Below, one piece after another: positions 53,059-64,000 of a stretch of 64,000 bases of DNA. The translations under genes were made by a program, and so were the position numbers. Each line of letters opens with the position of its first letter. Position 1 is the stretch's first letter. Under the pieces are notes generated by a model. It was not told where the DNA came from, did not search any database, and saw nothing but the letters and a program-made list of their open reading frames with translations. Source of the DNA: Belliella aquatica (lineage in GTDB: Bacteria > Bacteroidota > Bacteroidia > Cytophagales > Cyclobacteriaceae); the NCBI RefSeq assembly GCF_014637795.1, contig NZ_BMFD01000012.1:4361-68360 (forward strand), read 5' to 3'.

Positions 53059-54855
53059 ATGGATAGAAACCAAGCGACAGGACTGATCCTTTTCGCCGCA
53101 GTGATACTGGTATACTCGATTTTCTTCGGTAGCACTCCCGAACTGCCGACTCAAGAGCCAACAGGCGAAGTTATCAGTTCCGTTCAGGAAAATTCTACAC
53201 AGGCCATTGCCACAGAGGTGGAAGAAGTAGATAGCCTTCAAGATCTAAAAGCTCAAATCCAATATGGTGTTTTTGCTCCTTTGGTAAAAGGTACTGAGTC
53301 TGAAGTAACTCTAGAAAATGATAAAATGATCGTTACCCTTTCAACAAAAGGTGCCGAGATCAAAAAAGTAGTCCTAAAAGAATATAATTCCTGGGATCAA
53401 AGACCATTGGTATTGATGGATCATGAAAGCTCAAATCTTTCTTATCAGTTAAACACCACAAAAGGCCCTTTGAGTTTGAATGAGTTTTTCTTTGAAGCAA
53501 GTTCAAGCTCCACGGAAATTGACGGTGTAGCCATCTCAAAAGTAGCGTTTACTGCTCAAACTGGCTCAGGTAAAATCACAAGATCCTATTCTCTTCCAGA
53601 CAATTCTTATGTGTTAGGAAATAATTTGGAAATCGCAGGATTAACTTCTCAGTTGGTAGATTCCAATGTAAATATCCTTTGGGATTCCAAACTCATCAAG
53701 CAAGAAGAGGATATTGAGGAGTCAAGGAGAAAAACCAATATCAACTTTTTCAAATCGACTGAAAAGTATGATTATCTAAGTTTGACATCAGACGAAGCTT
53801 CTGAACAAGTTTCTGAACCATTAAAATGGATTTCATTCAGTCAGCGTTTTTTTACTGCTGGTATCATTGCAGAAAATCAATTCAACTCTGCCAGTCTTGA
53901 GCAAGTAACTCCCGACGATACACTTTCAGTAAAAAACATGAAGGCAACGATTGCTCTACCACTTACTGAAGGAAAAGCCGATTTGAGCTATTATTTTGGT
54001 CCAAACAAATACAAAACACTTAAGAAAATCACTCCAGGTTTTGAGAATAACGTGGACATGGGTTACTTCTTTGTGAGTTGGGTGAATAAGTACATCATCG
54101 TCAATTTGTTTGTATTCCTTGAGAAATTCTTTAGCAATTATGGAATCATCATCATTATCATAGTTCTTATCATCAAAGCAGCTCTTTTCCCGCTGACTTA
54201 TAAGTCTTATGTCGGAATGGCTAAAATGAGGGTGATCAAGCCTGAAATTGATGAGTTGAAAGAAAAGTACAAGGATGATTCAACCAAGCAGCAGCAGGAA
54301 CAAATGAAGTTGTTTGGTCAATTGGGAGTGAGTCCAATCTCGGGTTGTCTTCCAATGCTCTTGCAAATGCCATTCTTGTTTGCGATGTTCTTCTTCTTCC
54401 CGAATTCCATCGAAATGAGACAAGAGTCATTCCTTTGGGCACATGACCTTTCTACTTACGATACATTTATAAAACTTCCGTTTACGATTCCTTTCTATGG
54501 ATCTCACGTCAGTTTGTTTACTTTGTTAATGACAGTCTCTCAAATTGCTTATACGCACTTCAATAACCAACTTACAGCAGCGCAAGGACCAATGAAGAAT
54601 CTCGGTTACATTATGCCAATTGGCTTTATGTTTATTCTGAACTCCTACCCTGCGGCATTGAGTTTCTACTACTTTGTATCAAACATGGTGACTTTCGGTC
54701 AGCAAGCCTTAATTAAGCTATTTGTTGATGACAAGAAAATCAGAGAAAAAGTAGAATTGAGTAAAGTAAAAAATGCAAATAAGAAGAAATCAAAGTTCCA
54801 GCAAAAACTGGAAGATGCGATGAAAGCTGCTGACGCTAACAAAAAGAAAAAATAA
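53059..54855 (+). CDS. yidC: Membrane protein insertase YidC
   Basis: 598 residues, gram-negative type: N-terminal TM (ATGLILFAAVILVYSIFF), a periplasmic beta domain of ~300 residues (LENDKMIVTLSTKGAEIKKV), then five TM segments with LTYKSYVGMAKMRVIKPEID, GVSPISGCLPMLLQMPFLFA and LNSYPAALSFYYFVSN. The basic tail (NKKKSKFQQKLEDAMKAADA) may bind ribosomes. Inserts membrane proteins alone or with Sec. Monocistronic, with a terminator downstream. Confidence 0.96.
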   Translation: MDRNQATGLILFAAVILVYSIFFGSTPELPTQEPTGEVISSVQENSTQAIATEVEEVDSLQDLKAQIQYGVFAPLVKGTESEVTLENDKMIVTLSTKGAEIKKVVLKEYNSWDQRPLVLMDHESSNLSYQLNTTKGPLSLNEFFFEASSSSTEIDGVAISKVAFTAQTGSGKITRSYSLPDNSYVLGNNLEIAGLTSQLVDSNVNILWDSKLIKQEEDIEESRRKTNINFFKSTEKYDYLSLTSDEASEQVSEPLKWISFSQRFFTAGIIAENQFNSASLEQVTPDDTLSVKNMKATIALPLTEGKADLSYYFGPNKYKTLKKITPGFENNVDMGYFFVSWVNKYIIVNLFVFLEKFFSNYGIIIIIIVLIIKAALFPLTYKSYVGMAKMRVIKPEIDELKEKYKDDSTKQQQEQMKLFGQLGVSPISGCLPMLLQMPFLFAMFFFFPNSIEMRQESFLWAHDLSTYDTFIKLPFTIPFYGSHVSLFTLLMTVSQIAYTHFNNQLTAAQGPMKNLGYIMPIGFMFILNSYPAALSFYYFVSNMVTFGQQALIKLFVDDKKIREKVELSKVKNANKKKSKFQQKLEDAMKAADANKKKK

Positions 54856-54895
54856 GGTATTTAACTCCGAAAGGAGAAGTATTTTAATATGACAT

Positions 54896-54928
54896 TAAGG
54901 GAGTTGGTGATACCAGCTCCCTTTTTTT
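54896..54928 (+). terminator. Terminator after yidC
   Basis: GGGAGTTGG pairs with CCAGCTCCC (one G-T pair) followed by seven T, about 45 bp past the yidC stop. Confidence 0.85.
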
Positions 54929-55070
54929 CCCTATCCCCCAATCTCATTCGTATAGACCATTAATTTTCAAAAGGTTAACGCTATCCACATAGCACTGTGG
55001 AAAACAAAACATTTTGAGTAAGAATATAAATGATATATTTGTATAACTCTGAAAATTAAAAGCCAACAAG

Positions 55071-55754
55071 ATGATTGAACTTACTTATTATGGACATTCG
55101 TCCTTTTTAGTAGAAATCAATGGAAAAAAACTTCTTTTTGATCCATTTATCAGACCAAACGAAAAAGCATCAAATATTTCAGTTGCAGATATCAAAGCAG
55201 ATTATGTTTTGATAACTCATGGACATGAAGATCATATTGCAGATGCGGAAGAAATCACTAAAAATTCTGATGCACTGTTAATCTCCAATTTTGAAATCGC
55301 ATCATGGTTTGCCAAAAAAGGCGTTCAGAAATACCACCCAATGAATCAAGGAGGTTCAAAGGTATTTGATTTTGGAAAACTTAAATATGTCAATGCCGTG
55401 CATAGTAGCACTCTTCCCGACGGAAGTTCTGGCGGTCAGGCTGGAGGTTTTGTGGTTCAACACGAAGAAGGATGTTTCTACTTTGCAGGAGATACTGCGC
55501 TGACTTTCGATATGAAATTGTTAGATGCAGAATTCAAAATTGATTTTGCGATACTTCCAATAGGCGATAATTTCACGATGGGCATCGATGATGCGATCCG
55601 TGCCGCAGATTTTGTAGGAACAGATCGAATCATAGGCATGCACTATGATACTTTTCCGTATATTGAAATTGACCTTGAAGCAGCAAAAAAAGCAGCGATA
55701 GAAGGAAAAAAAGAATTGATTTTGCTTAATATTGGAGAATCTATTACCCTTTGA
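55071..55754 (+). CDS. UPF0173-type metal-dependent hydrolase (MBL fold)
   Basis: 227 residues. ELTYYGHSSFLVEINGKKLL, then the zinc motif ITHGHEDHIADAEEI, YFAGDTALTFDMKLL and IGMHYDTFP: the metallo-beta-lactamase metal ligands. The substrate of the family is unknown. It lies 9 bp before parA and is probably in the same transcript. Confidence 0.92.
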   Translation: MIELTYYGHSSFLVEINGKKLLFDPFIRPNEKASNISVADIKADYVLITHGHEDHIADAEEITKNSDALLISNFEIASWFAKKGVQKYHPMNQGGSKVFDFGKLKYVNAVHSSTLPDGSSGGQAGGFVVQHEEGCFYFAGDTALTFDMKLLDAEFKIDFAILPIGDNFTMGIDDAIRAADFVGTDRIIGMHYDTFPYIEIDLEAAKKAAIEGKKELILLNIGESITL

Positions 55755-55763
55755 AATTAGATA

Positions 55764-56543
55764 ATGGGAAAAGTAATTGCAATTGCAAACCAAAAAGGCG
55801 GAGTTGGGAAAACCACTACTGCCATGAACCTAGCTGCGAGTTTGGCAGTCCTAGAATATAAAACTCTGGTCATTGATGCAGATCCTCAGGCCAATACGAC
55901 TTCCGGTCTTGGGGAAGATCCTAAAGAAATCGATACCAGCATTTATGAATGTATGGTAGATGGGATTGATATCGAAACCATCATTCACAAAACAGATATG
56001 GAATATTTGGACTTGGTTCCTTCCCATATTGACTTAGTGGGTGCTGAAGTAGAGATGATCAACTTGGACAACAGAGAAGAAAAAATGAAGTCGGTGATTG
56101 CTAAAGTCAAAGAAAAATATGACTTTATCATCATCGATTGCTCACCTTCTCTAGGATTGATCACCATCAATGCATTGACTGCCGCCAATTCCATTATCAT
56201 TCCTGTCCAATGTGAATACTTCGCATTGGAAGGTCTGGGAAAGTTATTAAATACAATTAAAATCATTCAGACTCGTTTGAATCCTGACTTAGAAATTGAA
56301 GGAATCTTACTTACTATGTATGATGTTAGGTTGAGATTATCCAATCAGGTTGTAGATGAAGTGAGAATGCATTTCAAAGATTTAGTATTTAAGACAATCA
56401 TCCCAAGAAATGTGCGATTGAGTGAGTCACCAAGTTTCGGCTTGCCTGTCATAGCTTTTGACGCAGACGGTAAGGGTGCTGTAGCCTACTTGAACTTAGC
56501 TCACGAGATTGCAGCAAAAAATGGAATGGAAAAAGTAAATTGA
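55764..56543 (+). CDS. parA: Chromosome-partitioning ATPase ParA/Soj
   Basis: 259 residues. Deviant Walker [21 protein letters not shown], Walker A' [16 protein letters not shown], and [20 protein letters not shown] (Walker B). Works with ParB on chromosome segregation. Precedes parB by 9 bp. No parS palindrome (TGTTTCACGTGAAACA type) was found in the window. Confidence 0.96.
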   Translation: MGKVIAIANQKGGVGKTTTAMNLAASLAVLEYKTLVIDADPQANTTSGLGEDPKEIDTSIYECMVDGIDIETIIHKTDMEYLDLVPSHIDLVGAEVEMINLDNREEKMKSVIAKVKEKYDFIIIDCSPSLGLITINALTAANSIIIPVQCEYFALEGLGKLLNTIKIIQTRLNPDLEIEGILLTMYDVRLRLSNQVVDEVRMHFKDLVFKTIIPRNVRLSESPSFGLPVIAFDADGKGAVAYLNLAHEIAAKNGMEKVN

Positions 56544-56552
56544 TAAAGCAAT

Positions 56553-57470
56553 ATGGCTGATAAAAAACCTATACAAAAGAAGAATGCATTGGGAAGAGGA
56601 CTGGGTGCTTTATTGCAAGACTCGCCCCAAAAGGTTCAAAAACAAGACTTAATTCCTGCAGCATCTTCTGCTGGAATATACGAAATTCCTTTATCAACTA
56701 TCCAAGTCAATCCTTATCAGCCAAGGACACATTTTGATAAAGATGCGCTACAAGAGCTTTCTGAATCCATTATTGTTCAAGGAATCATCCAACCAATTAC
56801 TGTCCGCAAACTCGCTGATGATGAATATCAGTTGATTTCTGGAGAGCGACGATTTCAAGCATCCAAACTCGCTGGTTTAGAGAAAATCCCAGCTTATGTC
56901 AGAACTGCCAATGATCAGCAAATGCTGGAGATGGCCTTGATAGAAAACATCCAAAGAGAAAATCTTAATGCACTTGAAATAGCTCACTCCTATCAAAGAT
57001 TACTTGCAGAGTGTAATTTGAAGCAAGAAGAACTCGGTGATCGTGTTGGGAAAAACAGAACTACTGTCAATAACTATTTAAGATTGCTCAAACTGCCACC
57101 GGATATTCAAGCGGGAATCAGAGATCAAGTGATTTCAATGGGACATGCGAGAGCTTTGATCAATATTGAAGACATTGACAAGCAATTGGCAATTTTCAAA
57201 AAAACCGTAGCGGAAGAACTTAGCGTAAGAAAAGTAGAGGCGCTTGTCAAAGCACTCAATAACGAGGACGATGAGTCAGAGAGCAAAAAAACTCCTGCAT
57301 TAGATCCTGTCAGGAAATATGAAATCGGAAAAATCCAACAAAGATTAGCCACTCACTTTGGATCAAAAGTTCAACTGAAGGCAAATGATAAGAACAAAGG
57401 TGAAATTAAAATCCCTTTTGGTTCAGCTTCTGATTTGAATAGAATTCTAGAAATATTGGAGATCATATAA
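56553..57470 (+). CDS. parB: Chromosome-partitioning protein ParB
   Basis: 305 residues. NALGRGLGALLQD at the N-terminus, the CTP-binding region ISGERRFQASKLAGLEKIPA and ENIQRENLNALEIAHSYQRL, a helix-turn-helix (LGDRVGKNRTTVNNYLRLLK) and a C-terminal dimerisation domain. A long polar linker (NEDDESESKK) precedes it. Binds parS and spreads. Confidence 0.96.
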   Translation: MADKKPIQKKNALGRGLGALLQDSPQKVQKQDLIPAASSAGIYEIPLSTIQVNPYQPRTHFDKDALQELSESIIVQGIIQPITVRKLADDEYQLISGERRFQASKLAGLEKIPAYVRTANDQQMLEMALIENIQRENLNALEIAHSYQRLLAECNLKQEELGDRVGKNRTTVNNYLRLLKLPPDIQAGIRDQVISMGHARALINIEDIDKQLAIFKKTVAEELSVRKVEALVKALNNEDDESESKKTPALDPVRKYEIGKIQQRLATHFGSKVQLKANDKNKGEIKIPFGSASDLNRILEILEII

Positions 57471-57472
57471 CA

Positions 57473-58072
57473 GTGAATCCACATCAAAATAATCTTCGAT
57501 TGATAAAATCAAACTTAGCAATGGTTCTCAAAGGAGCCCTTGCTGTTTTTGTTTTATTGGCATTTTCAAATCAAGCTTCCTTTGCTCAGGTTCAGGGTGA
57601 TACTGTTTCTATTGAGTTCAATGAAAAGCTACCCAAAGACCCTAGAGTCGCCACGATCTTATCCGCAGTTTTTCCTGGGGCAGGACAAGTGTATAATGAA
57701 AAAGTCTGGAAACTTCCAATTATCTATGGAGGAATTGCAACCAACCTTTATTTTATTGAATTCAATAACAGAAGGTATCAACTGTTCAGAGATGAGTTAA
57801 GAAAATTTGACCAAGGTGATCCAGCACTCAGCTTTCCAAATCTAAATAGAGATGCATTAGCAAGAAACGTTGACTTTTGGAGGAGAAATCGAGATTTGAA
57901 CTTTGTAGTATTTGGCGTAATCTATTTATTAAATATTGTCGATGCACAAGTCGATGCACATTTATCAGGGTTTGATATCAGCGATGATATCGGTATGATC
58001 TTCGAACCATCATACGAAACATTAACTGCGGGAGGCCAACTTGTAGGAGTTTCTTTAAAATTAAAATTCTAA
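57473..58072 (+). CDS. DUF5683 secreted protein
   Basis: 199 residues from a GTG 2 bp after the parB stop; an alternative ATG at 57521 (MVLKGALAVFVLLAFSNQA) would begin directly at the signal peptide, and I cannot decide between them. Blocks: ATILSAVFPGAGQVYNEKVW, KLPIIYGGIATNLYFIEFNN and NIVDAQVDAHLSGFDIS, typical of DUF5683, a family common next to parAB in Bacteroidota. Function unknown; probably at the envelope. Stop is 3 bp before dapB. Confidence 0.87.
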   Translation: MNPHQNNLRLIKSNLAMVLKGALAVFVLLAFSNQASFAQVQGDTVSIEFNEKLPKDPRVATILSAVFPGAGQVYNEKVWKLPIIYGGIATNLYFIEFNNRRYQLFRDELRKFDQGDPALSFPNLNRDALARNVDFWRRNRDLNFVVFGVIYLLNIVDAQVDAHLSGFDISDDIGMIFEPSYETLTAGGQLVGVSLKLKF

Positions 58073-58075
58073 ACC

Positions 58076-58798
58076 ATGAATATATTAATACTAGGCTATG
58101 GGAAAATGGGGAAAATTATCAGTGAAATCGCTGAATCCCGAGGTCATAGCATCGCAGGAAAAATCAATATTGACAACAGACATGAATTGGATGATTTAGA
58201 TCCAAAGGATATTGATGTTGCTATCGAGTTTTCTCAACCTGAAGCTGCTGTTGAAAACATCAAATGGGCTATCTCAAATGGTATCCCAATTGTATCAGGC
58301 ACCACAGGCTGGCTAGATCAAAAGCCTGCGATCGAAAAGCTAACACTTGAAAATAACGGGACATTCTTCTATGCTTCTAACTACAGCATTGGAGTAAATA
58401 TCTTTTTTAAAGTGAATGAATTTCTTGCTAAGTTGATGGGAGAACAGTCCGACTATCAGGCGAGCATGGAAGAAATTCATCATACTGAAAAGAAAGATGC
58501 CCCAAGCGGAACTGCAATTACTTTAGCAGAAGGTATTATCAAAAATATTTCAAAGCTCAATAAGTGGGAATTGTCCGAAAATATGAACGGAAACGAACAC
58601 GCACTCCCTATCACTGCAAAGAGAATCGACCCTGCTCCAGGTACCCATATTGTACGCTATCGTTCAGAAATCGACGATATTGAAATCAGCCACACCGCAC
58701 ATAGTCGCAAGGGTTTTGCTCTTGGTTCAATTTTGGTATCTGAGTGGATTATTGATAAAAAAGGTGTGCTATCTATGGACGATTTCCTATCTTTCTAA
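58076..58798 (+). CDS. dapB: 4-Hydroxy-tetrahydrodipicolinate reductase
   Basis: 240 residues. NILILGYGKMGKIISEIAES (NAD(P) motif), VSGTTGWLDQ, NYSIGVNIFFKVNEFLAKLM and the catalytic HHTEKKDAPSGTAITLAEGI. Lysine and diaminopimelate synthesis for peptidoglycan. Sits in the parAB-DUF5683-dapB-lepB run with gaps of a few bases. Confidence 0.95.
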   Translation: MNILILGYGKMGKIISEIAESRGHSIAGKINIDNRHELDDLDPKDIDVAIEFSQPEAAVENIKWAISNGIPIVSGTTGWLDQKPAIEKLTLENNGTFFYASNYSIGVNIFFKVNEFLAKLMGEQSDYQASMEEIHHTEKKDAPSGTAITLAEGIIKNISKLNKWELSENMNGNEHALPITAKRIDPAPGTHIVRYRSEIDDIEISHTAHSRKGFALGSILVSEWIIDKKGVLSMDDFLSF

Positions 58799-58812
58799 AA
58801 TTTTTGACCAAC

Positions 58813-59889
58813 ATGACTAAAGAAAAAAAGAAAAAATCAGCAACCAGAGAATGGGTAGACGCCTTGGTATTTGCTGTTATTGCAGCCAGTTTAATCCGAT
58901 GGTTGTTACTTGAGCCATTTACTATTCCTACTGGTTCTATGGAAAAATCACTTCTAGTAGGCGATTTCCTTTTTGTAAGTAAAATGCACTATGGGACCAG
59001 AATACCCAAAACTCCCCTTCAAGTACCTTTGACACATCAAAAAATTTGGGGAACAGAGTTAAAGTCTTACTCTGACGCGATTGAACTTCCATACTACAGA
59101 CTTCCTGGATTCACTTCTATCAAAAGAAATGATGTGGTTGTATTTAATTATCCCGCTGAATACGAATATCCTGTAGATCTCAAAACTAATTATATTAAAA
59201 GAGCAGTAGCTGTGCCTGGAGATGTATTAGAAATCAAAAAAGGACAGGTGTATATCAATGGGGAACTAGGTGATAATCCTGAAAAAATGCAATTTACCTA
59301 TGATGTTTTGACAGATAAAAATCTATCTATTGAGTTTTTTGAAGACTATGGGATAGATAGAGACAGTTTTTATCCATTTAGCAACGGGGTTGGATATATG
59401 GTGTCTGCTACTGACGAAATGGCTGAGAACCTTAGCAAATCACCTGCAATCACAGATGTGACCAAAAGATTGGAAAGAGCTGATATGGGGGAATCAAAAA
59501 TATTTCCCGATGGTGCTTACTTCGGTTGGAATAGAGATTATTGGGGTCCATTGGAAATTCCAGGAGAAGGAACAACCATTGAAATCAACGATGAGACTAT
59601 GGCTAAATATGCTTTTACCATCGAAAAGTATGAAGGTCTTAAAAACATGGAAGTTAGAGACAATAGATTGTTTATAAATGGTCAGCAAGTTGAAAGCTAC
59701 ACCTTCAAGCAAAATTATTATTTCATGATGGGAGACAATAGACATGATTCCTTGGATTCAAGGTATTGGGGTTTTGTTCCCGAAGACCACGTTGTAGGTA
59801 AAGCTTGGTTCTTGTGGTTGTCTTTGGATAAGCATAAATCTATGTTCAGCAAAATCCGCTGGAACCGATTCTTCAATGGAATTGACTAA
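58813..59889 (+). CDS. lepB: Signal peptidase I
   Basis: 358 residues from ATG 58813; a TTG at 58804 is also in frame but ATG is preferred. One N-terminal TM (WVDALVFAVIAASLIRWLLL), box B IPTGSMEKSLLVGDFLFVSK with the nucleophile Ser, box D NYIKRAVAVPGDVLEI with the base Lys, and box E MGDNRHDSLDSRYWGFVPED. The ~180-residue insert between boxes D and E is long compared with E. coli but usual in Bacteroidota. Cleaves Sec and Tat signal peptides. Confidence 0.95.
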   Translation: MTKEKKKKSATREWVDALVFAVIAASLIRWLLLEPFTIPTGSMEKSLLVGDFLFVSKMHYGTRIPKTPLQVPLTHQKIWGTELKSYSDAIELPYYRLPGFTSIKRNDVVVFNYPAEYEYPVDLKTNYIKRAVAVPGDVLEIKKGQVYINGELGDNPEKMQFTYDVLTDKNLSIEFFEDYGIDRDSFYPFSNGVGYMVSATDEMAENLSKSPAITDVTKRLERADMGESKIFPDGAYFGWNRDYWGPLEIPGEGTTIEINDETMAKYAFTIEKYEGLKNMEVRDNRLFINGQQVESYTFKQNYYFMMGDNRHDSLDSRYWGFVPEDHVVGKAWFLWLSLDKHKSMFSKIRWNRFFNGID

Positions 59890-59922
59890 AATTCCCTAGG
59901 GGAGACAATCCTTATTAGACAT

Positions 59923-59958
59923 AAAAAAAGATTGCTGAAAAGTTCAGCAATCTTTTTT
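59923..59958. terminator. Bidirectional terminator between lepB and metG
   Basis: AAAAAAAGATTGCTGAA pairs with TTCAGCAATCTTTTTTT around a 3-base loop; it serves the two convergent genes. Confidence 0.92.
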
Positions 59959-59980
59959 TATGTCCATTTGAATCTACCAT

Positions 59981-62041
59981 TTAACTTATTGTAGATCCGT
60001 TAGCTGTGCTAGAACCTGGTTCAAGAAGTCTCAGGCTGCCATCTTTATCTTCTGCCATCAATATCATTCCTTCCGAATCAATCCCCATCATTTTCCTAGG
60101 AGCCAGATTGATCAACATGGTGACCTGCTTTCCAATCAAATCTTCCGGTTTGAAAAACTCAGCAACACCACTCAAGACAGTTTTTTTACCCAATCCAGTA
60201 TCAACTGTCAGTTTGAGAAGTTTCTTTGATTTTGGCATCGGTTCAGCGGTCAAAACTGTAACCACACGCATGTCTAACTTTGCAAAGTCATCATAAGAAA
60301 TGATGTCCTTCATTGGAGTTACCGTCGCATTATCCATTTCATTTTTCTTTTTGGCTTCCAAAAGTTTATTTACTTGCGCATCAACAACATCATCTTCAAT
60401 TTTCTCAAATAATAGAGAAGCTGCATTGATCTGATCACCTGCTTTTAGCAAATCAAATTCTCCAGAATTTTTCCATGTCAATCCTTTCAAATTGAACATA
60501 TCGAAAATCTTCTCCGAAGTAAATGGCAAGAATGGCTCTGCCACAATGGCTAAATTCGAAGCAATGTTCAAAGCAATATTCAAGATGGTTCCTGTACGTT
60601 CTTTATCTTCTTTGATGGTCTTCCACGGTTCTGTATCCGCTAAGTACTTATTCCCTAATCTGGCAAAATCCATTACAAAAGAAAGTGCTTCTCTGAATCT
60701 ATATCTTTCTATAGAAGCAGCGATTTTTTCAGGGAAAGCATTCAATGCATCCAAAATCTCCTGATCGTAAGGAGAAAGTGTGCTTTTCGCAGGAACAACT
60801 CCATCAAAAAACTTATGTGTCAAGACCACTGCTCTATTCACAAAATTACCATAAACAGCGACCAACTCTGAGTTATTTCTTCCCTGGAAATCCTTCCAAG
60901 TAAAGTCATTATCCTTAGTTTCTGGTGCATTAGCAGTCAATACGTAACGCAAAACATCTTGCTTCCCTGGGAATTCTTCCAAATATTCATGTAACCAAAC
61001 CGCCCAATTTCTTGAAGTGGAAATTTTATCTCCTTCCAAATTCAAGAACTCATTTGCAGGTACATTTTCTGGTAAAATGTAATCGCCATGCGTTTTCAAG
61101 ATTGCAGGGAAAATAATACAGTGAAATACAATATTATCCTTTCCAATAAAATGAACCAACTTGGTATCCTTATCTTTCCAATATGGTTCCCAGTCTATCC
61201 CTTTCTCTTTAGCCCATTCTTTGGTAGAAGAGATGTAACCTATAGGCGCATCAAACCAGACATAGAGCACTTTTCCATCCGCTCCTTCCACCGGAACAGG
61301 GATTCCCCAGTCCAAGTCACGAGTCATCGATCTGGCCTGCAATCCATCCCCAGCTTCTAGCCAAGACCGACACTGACCCAAAACATTGTTTTTCCAATCG
61401 TCTTTATGATCAACAAGGATCCATTTTTGCAAAAACTTCGTGTATCTCGCTAAATCTAAAAACCAGTGTTTCGTCTCTTTTAGAACAGGTGTGTTTCCAC
61501 TTAGTTTTGATTTTGGATTGATTAGCTCAGTAGGACTCAAAGAGCTTCCACATTTTTCACATTGGTCACCATAAGCACCATCATGACCACATTTTGGACA
61601 TGTTCCTTCGATATATCTGTCTGCCAAAAACTGCCCTGCTTCTTCATCAAAATATTGCTCTGTGGATTGCTCCAAAAACTCACCTTTATCATAAAGATCT
61701 TTGAAAAAACCCGAGGCAGTTTCATGATGTATTGGTGCGGAAGTTCTAGAATAGTGATCAAAATTGATCCCAAAAGCTTCAAAACTTCCTTTCATCATTT
61801 CATGGTATCTATCTACAACTTCTTGAGGAGTGATGCCTTCTTTTTTGGCTTTTATAGTAATCGCTACGCCGTGTTCATCCGATCCACACACATAGGCTAC
61901 ATCTTTGCCTAGAGAGCGAAGGTATCTCACGTAGATATCTGAAGGAATATAACACCCAGCCAAATGACCAATATGAAGTGGACCATTGGCATAAGGAAGT
62001 GCAGAAGTAACTGTATATCTTTTAAATTCTTTGTTATTCAT
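59981..62041 (-). CDS. metG: Methionyl-tRNA synthetase with C-terminal tRNA-binding domain
   Basis: 686 residues. HIGH motif in [20 protein letters not shown]; zinc knuckle [23 protein letters not shown] variant [12 protein letters not shown]-terminal EMAPII-like domain ([39 protein letters not shown]). Charges tRNA(Met). The start [20 protein letters not shown] is the only suitable one, although a promoter box sits very close (62047-62054). Confidence 0.97.
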   Translation of the reverse strand: MNNKEFKRYTVTSALPYANGPLHIGHLAGCYIPSDIYVRYLRSLGKDVAYVCGSDEHGVAITIKAKKEGITPQEVVDRYHEMMKGSFEAFGINFDHYSRTSAPIHHETASGFFKDLYDKGEFLEQSTEQYFDEEAGQFLADRYIEGTCPKCGHDGAYGDQCEKCGSSLSPTELINPKSKLSGNTPVLKETKHWFLDLARYTKFLQKWILVDHKDDWKNNVLGQCRSWLEAGDGLQARSMTRDLDWGIPVPVEGADGKVLYVWFDAPIGYISSTKEWAKEKGIDWEPYWKDKDTKLVHFIGKDNIVFHCIIFPAILKTHGDYILPENVPANEFLNLEGDKISTSRNWAVWLHEYLEEFPGKQDVLRYVLTANAPETKDNDFTWKDFQGRNNSELVAVYGNFVNRAVVLTHKFFDGVVPAKSTLSPYDQEILDALNAFPEKIAASIERYRFREALSFVMDFARLGNKYLADTEPWKTIKEDKERTGTILNIALNIASNLAIVAEPFLPFTSEKIFDMFNLKGLTWKNSGEFDLLKAGDQINAASLLFEKIEDDVVDAQVNKLLEAKKKNEMDNATVTPMKDIISYDDFAKLDMRVVTVLTAEPMPKSKKLLKLTVDTGLGKKTVLSGVAEFFKPEDLIGKQVTMLINLAPRKMMGIDSEGMILMAEDKDGSLRLLEPGSSTANGSTIS

Positions 62042-62046
62042 ATTTG

Positions 62047-62054
62047 CAAAGATA
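62047..62054 (-). promoter_or_regulatory. -7 box of metG, leaving almost no leader
   Basis: TATCTTTG on the minus strand fits TAnnTTTG and ends 6 bp before the metG ATG, so the transcript would begin at or within a couple of bases of the start codon. Confidence 0.45.
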
Positions 62055-62094
62055 GAAATTTCGGAAAGTATTAAAGATGAAAAAGAAGCTTAAA

Positions 62095-62727
62095 TCAAGA
62101 CTTTTGAAACTCTTCTCTCGCTTCGTCAGTCAAGATCCCTTGATAAATGATCTGAATTGTTTGATCAAAAATTTCAGAAGTATTCAAATTCATTTTTTCA
62201 CGCATTTCGAAAGGAAACTGAGCGAGAAATTTGGGATCTATTAGACTTTGAATAGCGGAAGCGTATACCAATACAATCATTGTTTTATTGATATTGGGTG
62301 CTACCTGACCTTTTTCAATTCCTTCTTCAATTAATTTTTGGAATCTCAAGTAAGCAGAATCTCTTACATAATCCTGCAATTCAGACCAAATCTCAGGAGC
62401 ATGATCTCTTAAATCTTCTAACAATTCTGGATTGATCGGAGCCAAATCAGCCGCCACTATAGATAAAAATGATTTCAGTTTAGCTGTAAACGGAATGTGT
62501 CTATTTTCAAAAAGCGCCTCTACTTTTATAGAAAGCTTGGTCTTGAGCAAATCAAAAGATGCTGCAAGTAATTCTAATTTGCCTGGAAAATATTTGTAGA
62601 GCGTCTTTTTGCTCATCGCTAATTCTTGCGAAATATCATCCATAGTGGTATTCTTGTAGCCTTGCTTCAAAAACAGCCGGTACGAAACATCTAAAATTCT
62701 TGACTCGATATCAGTTTTTTTACTCAT
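62095..62727 (-). CDS. TetR/AcrR family transcriptional regulator
   Basis: About 210 residues from the chosen start MSKKTDIESRILDVSYRLFL; the frame is open 10 codons further, but the -7 box at 62745-62752 would place the transcript start inside that extension. N-terminal TetR helix-turn-helix: YKNTTMDDISQELAMSKKTLYKYF (quoted in two parts: YKNTTMDDISQELAM, SKKTLYKYF). The C-terminal ligand domain is generic. Target genes not apparent; it is a single gene between metG and ligA. Confidence 0.92.
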   Translation of the reverse strand: MSKKTDIESRILDVSYRLFLKQGYKNTTMDDISQELAMSKKTLYKYFPGKLELLAASFDLLKTKLSIKVEALFENRHIPFTAKLKSFLSIVAADLAPINPELLEDLRDHAPEIWSELQDYVRDSAYLRFQKLIEEGIEKGQVAPNINKTMIVLVYASAIQSLIDPKFLAQFPFEMREKMNLNTSEIFDQTIQIIYQGILTDEAREEFQKS

Positions 62728-62744
62728 TTTTCTTGAATAGGGAA

Positions 62745-62752
62745 CAAAGATA
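62745..62752 (-). promoter_or_regulatory. -7 box of the TetR gene
   Basis: TATCTTTG on the minus strand fits TAnnTTTG; expected start of transcription near 62738, just before ATG 62727. Confidence 0.45.
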
Positions 62753-62806
62753 TACATTCCGAGTTATGTACCTTCCCAAAATCAAAACTTAGTCTATCAC
62801 AAAAGC

Positions 62807-64000
<1,194 letters not shown>

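Noticed and set aside
55764-57470. parS sites near parAB
   Set aside because: No palindrome of the TGTTTCACGTGAAACA type was seen.

Overview
The window is low-GC chromosomal DNA from a member of the Bacteroidota, most likely a Cytophagales/Cyclobacteriaceae-type bacterium. The signs are several -7 boxes of the Bacteroidota form TAnnTTTG (one with a TTTG box exactly 19 nt upstream, before ligA), the run parA-parB-DUF5683-dapB-lepB, many small lipoproteins, and families typical of the phylum (DUF1684, DUF6150, S10 peptidase, orphan PAS/LytTR proteins). No rRNA, tRNA, CRISPR array, transposase or integrase was seen.

Layout. 1-523: an RHH-type antitoxin-like gene. 523-16660: a roughly 15 kb block bounded by two ~0.7 kb direct repeats; the right repeat is the 3' part of an intact DUF1684 lipoprotein gene and the left one a truncated copy. 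Inside, all on the + strand, are an Hsp70-like gene, five genes whose N-termini carry J-domain-like helical modules without HPD (nine modules in all), a two-TM protein resembling a degenerate dynamin, a glycine-rich small membrane protein, a fibre-like protein with fourteen 14-residue repeats, and a zinc-ribbon gene with a broken second copy. Four of the five J-like proteins continue through one TM segment (positive side N-terminal) into different C-terminal payloads: SEL1 repeats, FGE/C-type-lectin-like domains (twice) and a LamG-like domain. I think this is the undescribed system of the window: a cytosolic Hsp70 with membrane-anchored J-like adaptors displaying exchangeable envelope domains.

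17.1-24.1 kb: a PH-like membrane protein, then a hexuronate/aldonate catabolism locus: TRAP transporter (dctPQM), KDPG aldolase, KDG kinase and divergent altronate dehydratase, with a near-perfect LacI-type palindrome between kdgK and uxaA. Altronate would be converted to 2-keto-3-deoxygluconate, phosphorylated and cleaved to pyruvate and glyceraldehyde-3-phosphate.

24.2-33 kb: single genes (DUF1330, M48 lipoprotein, DUF4442, CarboxypepD_reg-like, Glu-Q-type synthetase, S10 peptidase, potassium channel, PEP carboxylase). 33.1-40.0 kb: complete seven-gene Mrp Na+/H+ antiporter operon plus a beta-propeller lipoprotein. 40.3-51.0 kb: cold-shock protein, MscS channel, MenC, QueA, a LytTR protein, a PAS protein, a DUF6150 protein, YjdM, DinB, a TPR protein, CCA-adding enzyme, an unknown, and an Asp/Glu racemase-type protein. 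51.3-64 kb: housekeeping genes pyrG, yidC, a metal-dependent hydrolase, parAB, DUF5683, dapB, lepB, metG, a TetR regulator and the 5' part of ligA, which runs off the window.
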